From NCBI GenBank assembly GCA_040143965.1, contig JASJQH010000173.1, positions 1 through 23,125 on the forward strand: 23,125 nucleotides of DNA. The letters run 5' to 3'. The notes beneath the pieces were generated by a model, which had not been told where the DNA came from, did no database searches, and worked only from the letters and a program-made list of their open reading frames with translations. A program made the position numbers and the translations under genes. This document shows positions 21,610 through 23,125 of the stretch, in pieces (the stretch's first letter is position 1; the number at the start of each line of letters is the position of its first letter). The stretch is from Basidiobolus ranarum. Its lineage: Eukaryota > Basidiobolomycota > Basidiobolomycetes > Basidiobolales.

Positions 21610-22883
21610 CGAAACCTTTTAATATAAACGACAATTACACTACATCTGAGCGCAATCCTATAATTCCAACCCAACACCATGGAAAGCACAGCTAGTTCAC
21701 TCCCAAGTGAATCTCCTTTCTTTGAATACACAATATACACCAAAATTCCATCCTCATTCAATGATTTCTTGGACTACTAAAACTCCCCCCGAATCATATT
21801 TTGTTTATAAATGCTTGGTTGCCAAATTTTGTCCTCTTCGCAATTGTATATTATTAAAATATCTTTAATATATAAACTTGTCCATCAAGCCACTTATAAT
21901 GGAACACTTCATTTCATTTAAATCGGTGGCTTATTGCGGCAGTCACTTGACGCACCCTCACTTAGTGTTGAGGTGGAAAATTAGGCTTGTAATAGACATC
22001 AGCCCACCTATGAAGACGTGTAGTCCTGAAATGCATTAAGACCCAGCCCAACTATTGCTGATCAACAAGTATTGAAAGCACGGCACGTGCAGCAGTATTG
22101 GCTCACGATATTAGTCAGAATCAACCATTAGAACAGGAATGGCTGATTAGTAGCTGATAATTGGTCAAAACTGACTACTCAATCTTGGTAGTGAATCATT
22201 CTAGTATTGCATACACGTACTCAACAATGAAACATAATAAAAACTTGAATCCTTTACCGGTACTGCTACTGCAACTTTTAAATTGTATTGCTTACAGGAG
22301 CCATGAGAATACTAATATATGCATAAACTTTGTATCTTCTAAACTACAGGGTGTCATGTTATGCTTTAGACATGATTACCTTGTTGACGACATTAATTGT
22401 CTTTCCCGGATTTATCTTCATTTTCCCACTGCTGCTTTTTTGTTGAAACTGACTATAGGAATTTCATTACCTGGTATACACTAGCACTCATGATTGATTC
22501 ACTTTTTTGCAAGCACTTTTTAAATTGTAATATCTCTGGATTCACTCCATGATTCAACTTTATATTTGTTGCATAGCCCAATCAGAACCCAAATAGCTGT
22601 CTCTAATATTATCACAGTGATTCCACAACTCTTAGTTGTGTTCAGCACTCATTTTTTTTAAATTATTTTTTTACCAGAATTAAAGGTGTATAGGATGTTC
22701 AAATATGGCCAGGCTCATGTGTAACCACGATGGATTTTGGAGTTATATACAACTAAGAACTGTTATATGGAAAATTACTTATTCTTTTGCCATTATTTGC
22801 TAAACTCTGGATAAAAAGACATTTTAAGTGGTGTACTCATGGTAGCTGAACTAGCAAAATATTCTAAAATGGACGCTCAGATA
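21610..22883. other. Intergenic region, no gene seen
   Basis: The frame 22161-22484 does not begin with ATG, has unremarkable composition and matches nothing I know. Poly-T and AT-rich tracts occur near 22650. The right end borders a foldback-family terminus. Confidence 0.45.
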
Positions 22884-23125
22884 TGTTTAAGTATTTGGGA
22901 GCCTGTTGGAAGTGGTTTGGAGAATTAGAGTGTTGGAGGATCTTGACATAATGGGGGTAGACTTTGAGTATTAGAAGCAACTTATGATAGTGTGTTTTAG
23001 TTAGTTTATTCTTGAGAGTATATGGTGACTTATATAGTAGAAAAGTAAATCAATTGTTTGAGATATTCAGGAGTTTGTGTAATAAGATATAATAGATAAG
23101 TGGGGGTAATAAGACATACTTGTTA
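22884..23125. mobile_element. Terminus of another foldback-family member, runs off the window
   Basis: 22884-22930 (TGTTTAAGTATTTGGGAGCC and onward to GGAGAATTAGAG) matches the terminal ~47 bp of the element at 16144-16444. The sequence then diverges completely from the other copies, so this member has a different interior. Its other end and any coding part lie beyond the window, so the length and right boundary given are only what is visible. Confidence 0.6.

Noticed and set aside
22161-22484. 107-codon open frame on the plus strand
   Set aside because: It does not begin with ATG, has no recognisable motif and lies in AT-rich intergenic DNA with no promoter signal.

Overview
This is an AT-rich nuclear segment from a fungus. 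The evidence is a Gal4-type Zn2Cys6 regulator, two Ecl1-family small proteins, a DUF1752 (AreA/GATA-like N-terminal domain) protein, a Nedd4/Rsp5-type alpha-arrestin, and a fossil of LYS1 (saccharopine dehydrogenase, fungal alpha-aminoadipate lysine pathway). Introns are mostly short (about 59-67 nt, one of 185 nt) and several genes have TATA boxes 40-170 nt upstream of their ATG. The cysteine spacing and the basic tail after the Zn2Cys6 finger remind me of early-diverging fungi (mucoromycete or zoopagomycete grade), but I cannot fix the lineage from sequence alone.

Layout: 100-777 (+) is a duplicate of the C-terminal two thirds of a Zn2Cys6 regulator, without the DNA-binding domain. 2743-4103 (-) is the complete two-exon regulator, lying tail-to-tail with that copy. 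4.2-6.4 kb is gene-free. 6877-7893 (+) is an alpha-arrestin with C-terminal PY motifs behind a phased repeat cluster and a TATA box. 8.0-11.2 kb is gene-free but carries nested copies of a palindromic (foldback/MITE-like) repeat family. 12-13.7 kb holds only two weak coding candidates. 14149-15526 (+) is a two-exon DUF1752 protein with a PP1-docking-like KIFF motif. 16144-16444 is a 301-bp foldback element that abuts the 3' end of the LYS1 pseudogene (16445-17635, -). 19049-19372 and 21325-21609 (+) are tandem Ecl1-like paralogues. The last 240 bp open another member of the foldback family that runs off the window.

The intact genes are mostly regulators of nutrient response: a Zn2Cys6 factor, a DUF1752/PP1-type protein, an arrestin adaptor for transporter ubiquitination, and two Ecl1 starvation/lifespan factors. 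They do not form an obvious pathway or cluster. The most notable points are the inverted partial duplication, the dead LYS1 copy with its promoter still recognisable and a repeat at its tail, the size series of foldback elements, and the tandem ECL1 pair. I found no convincing new multi-gene system.
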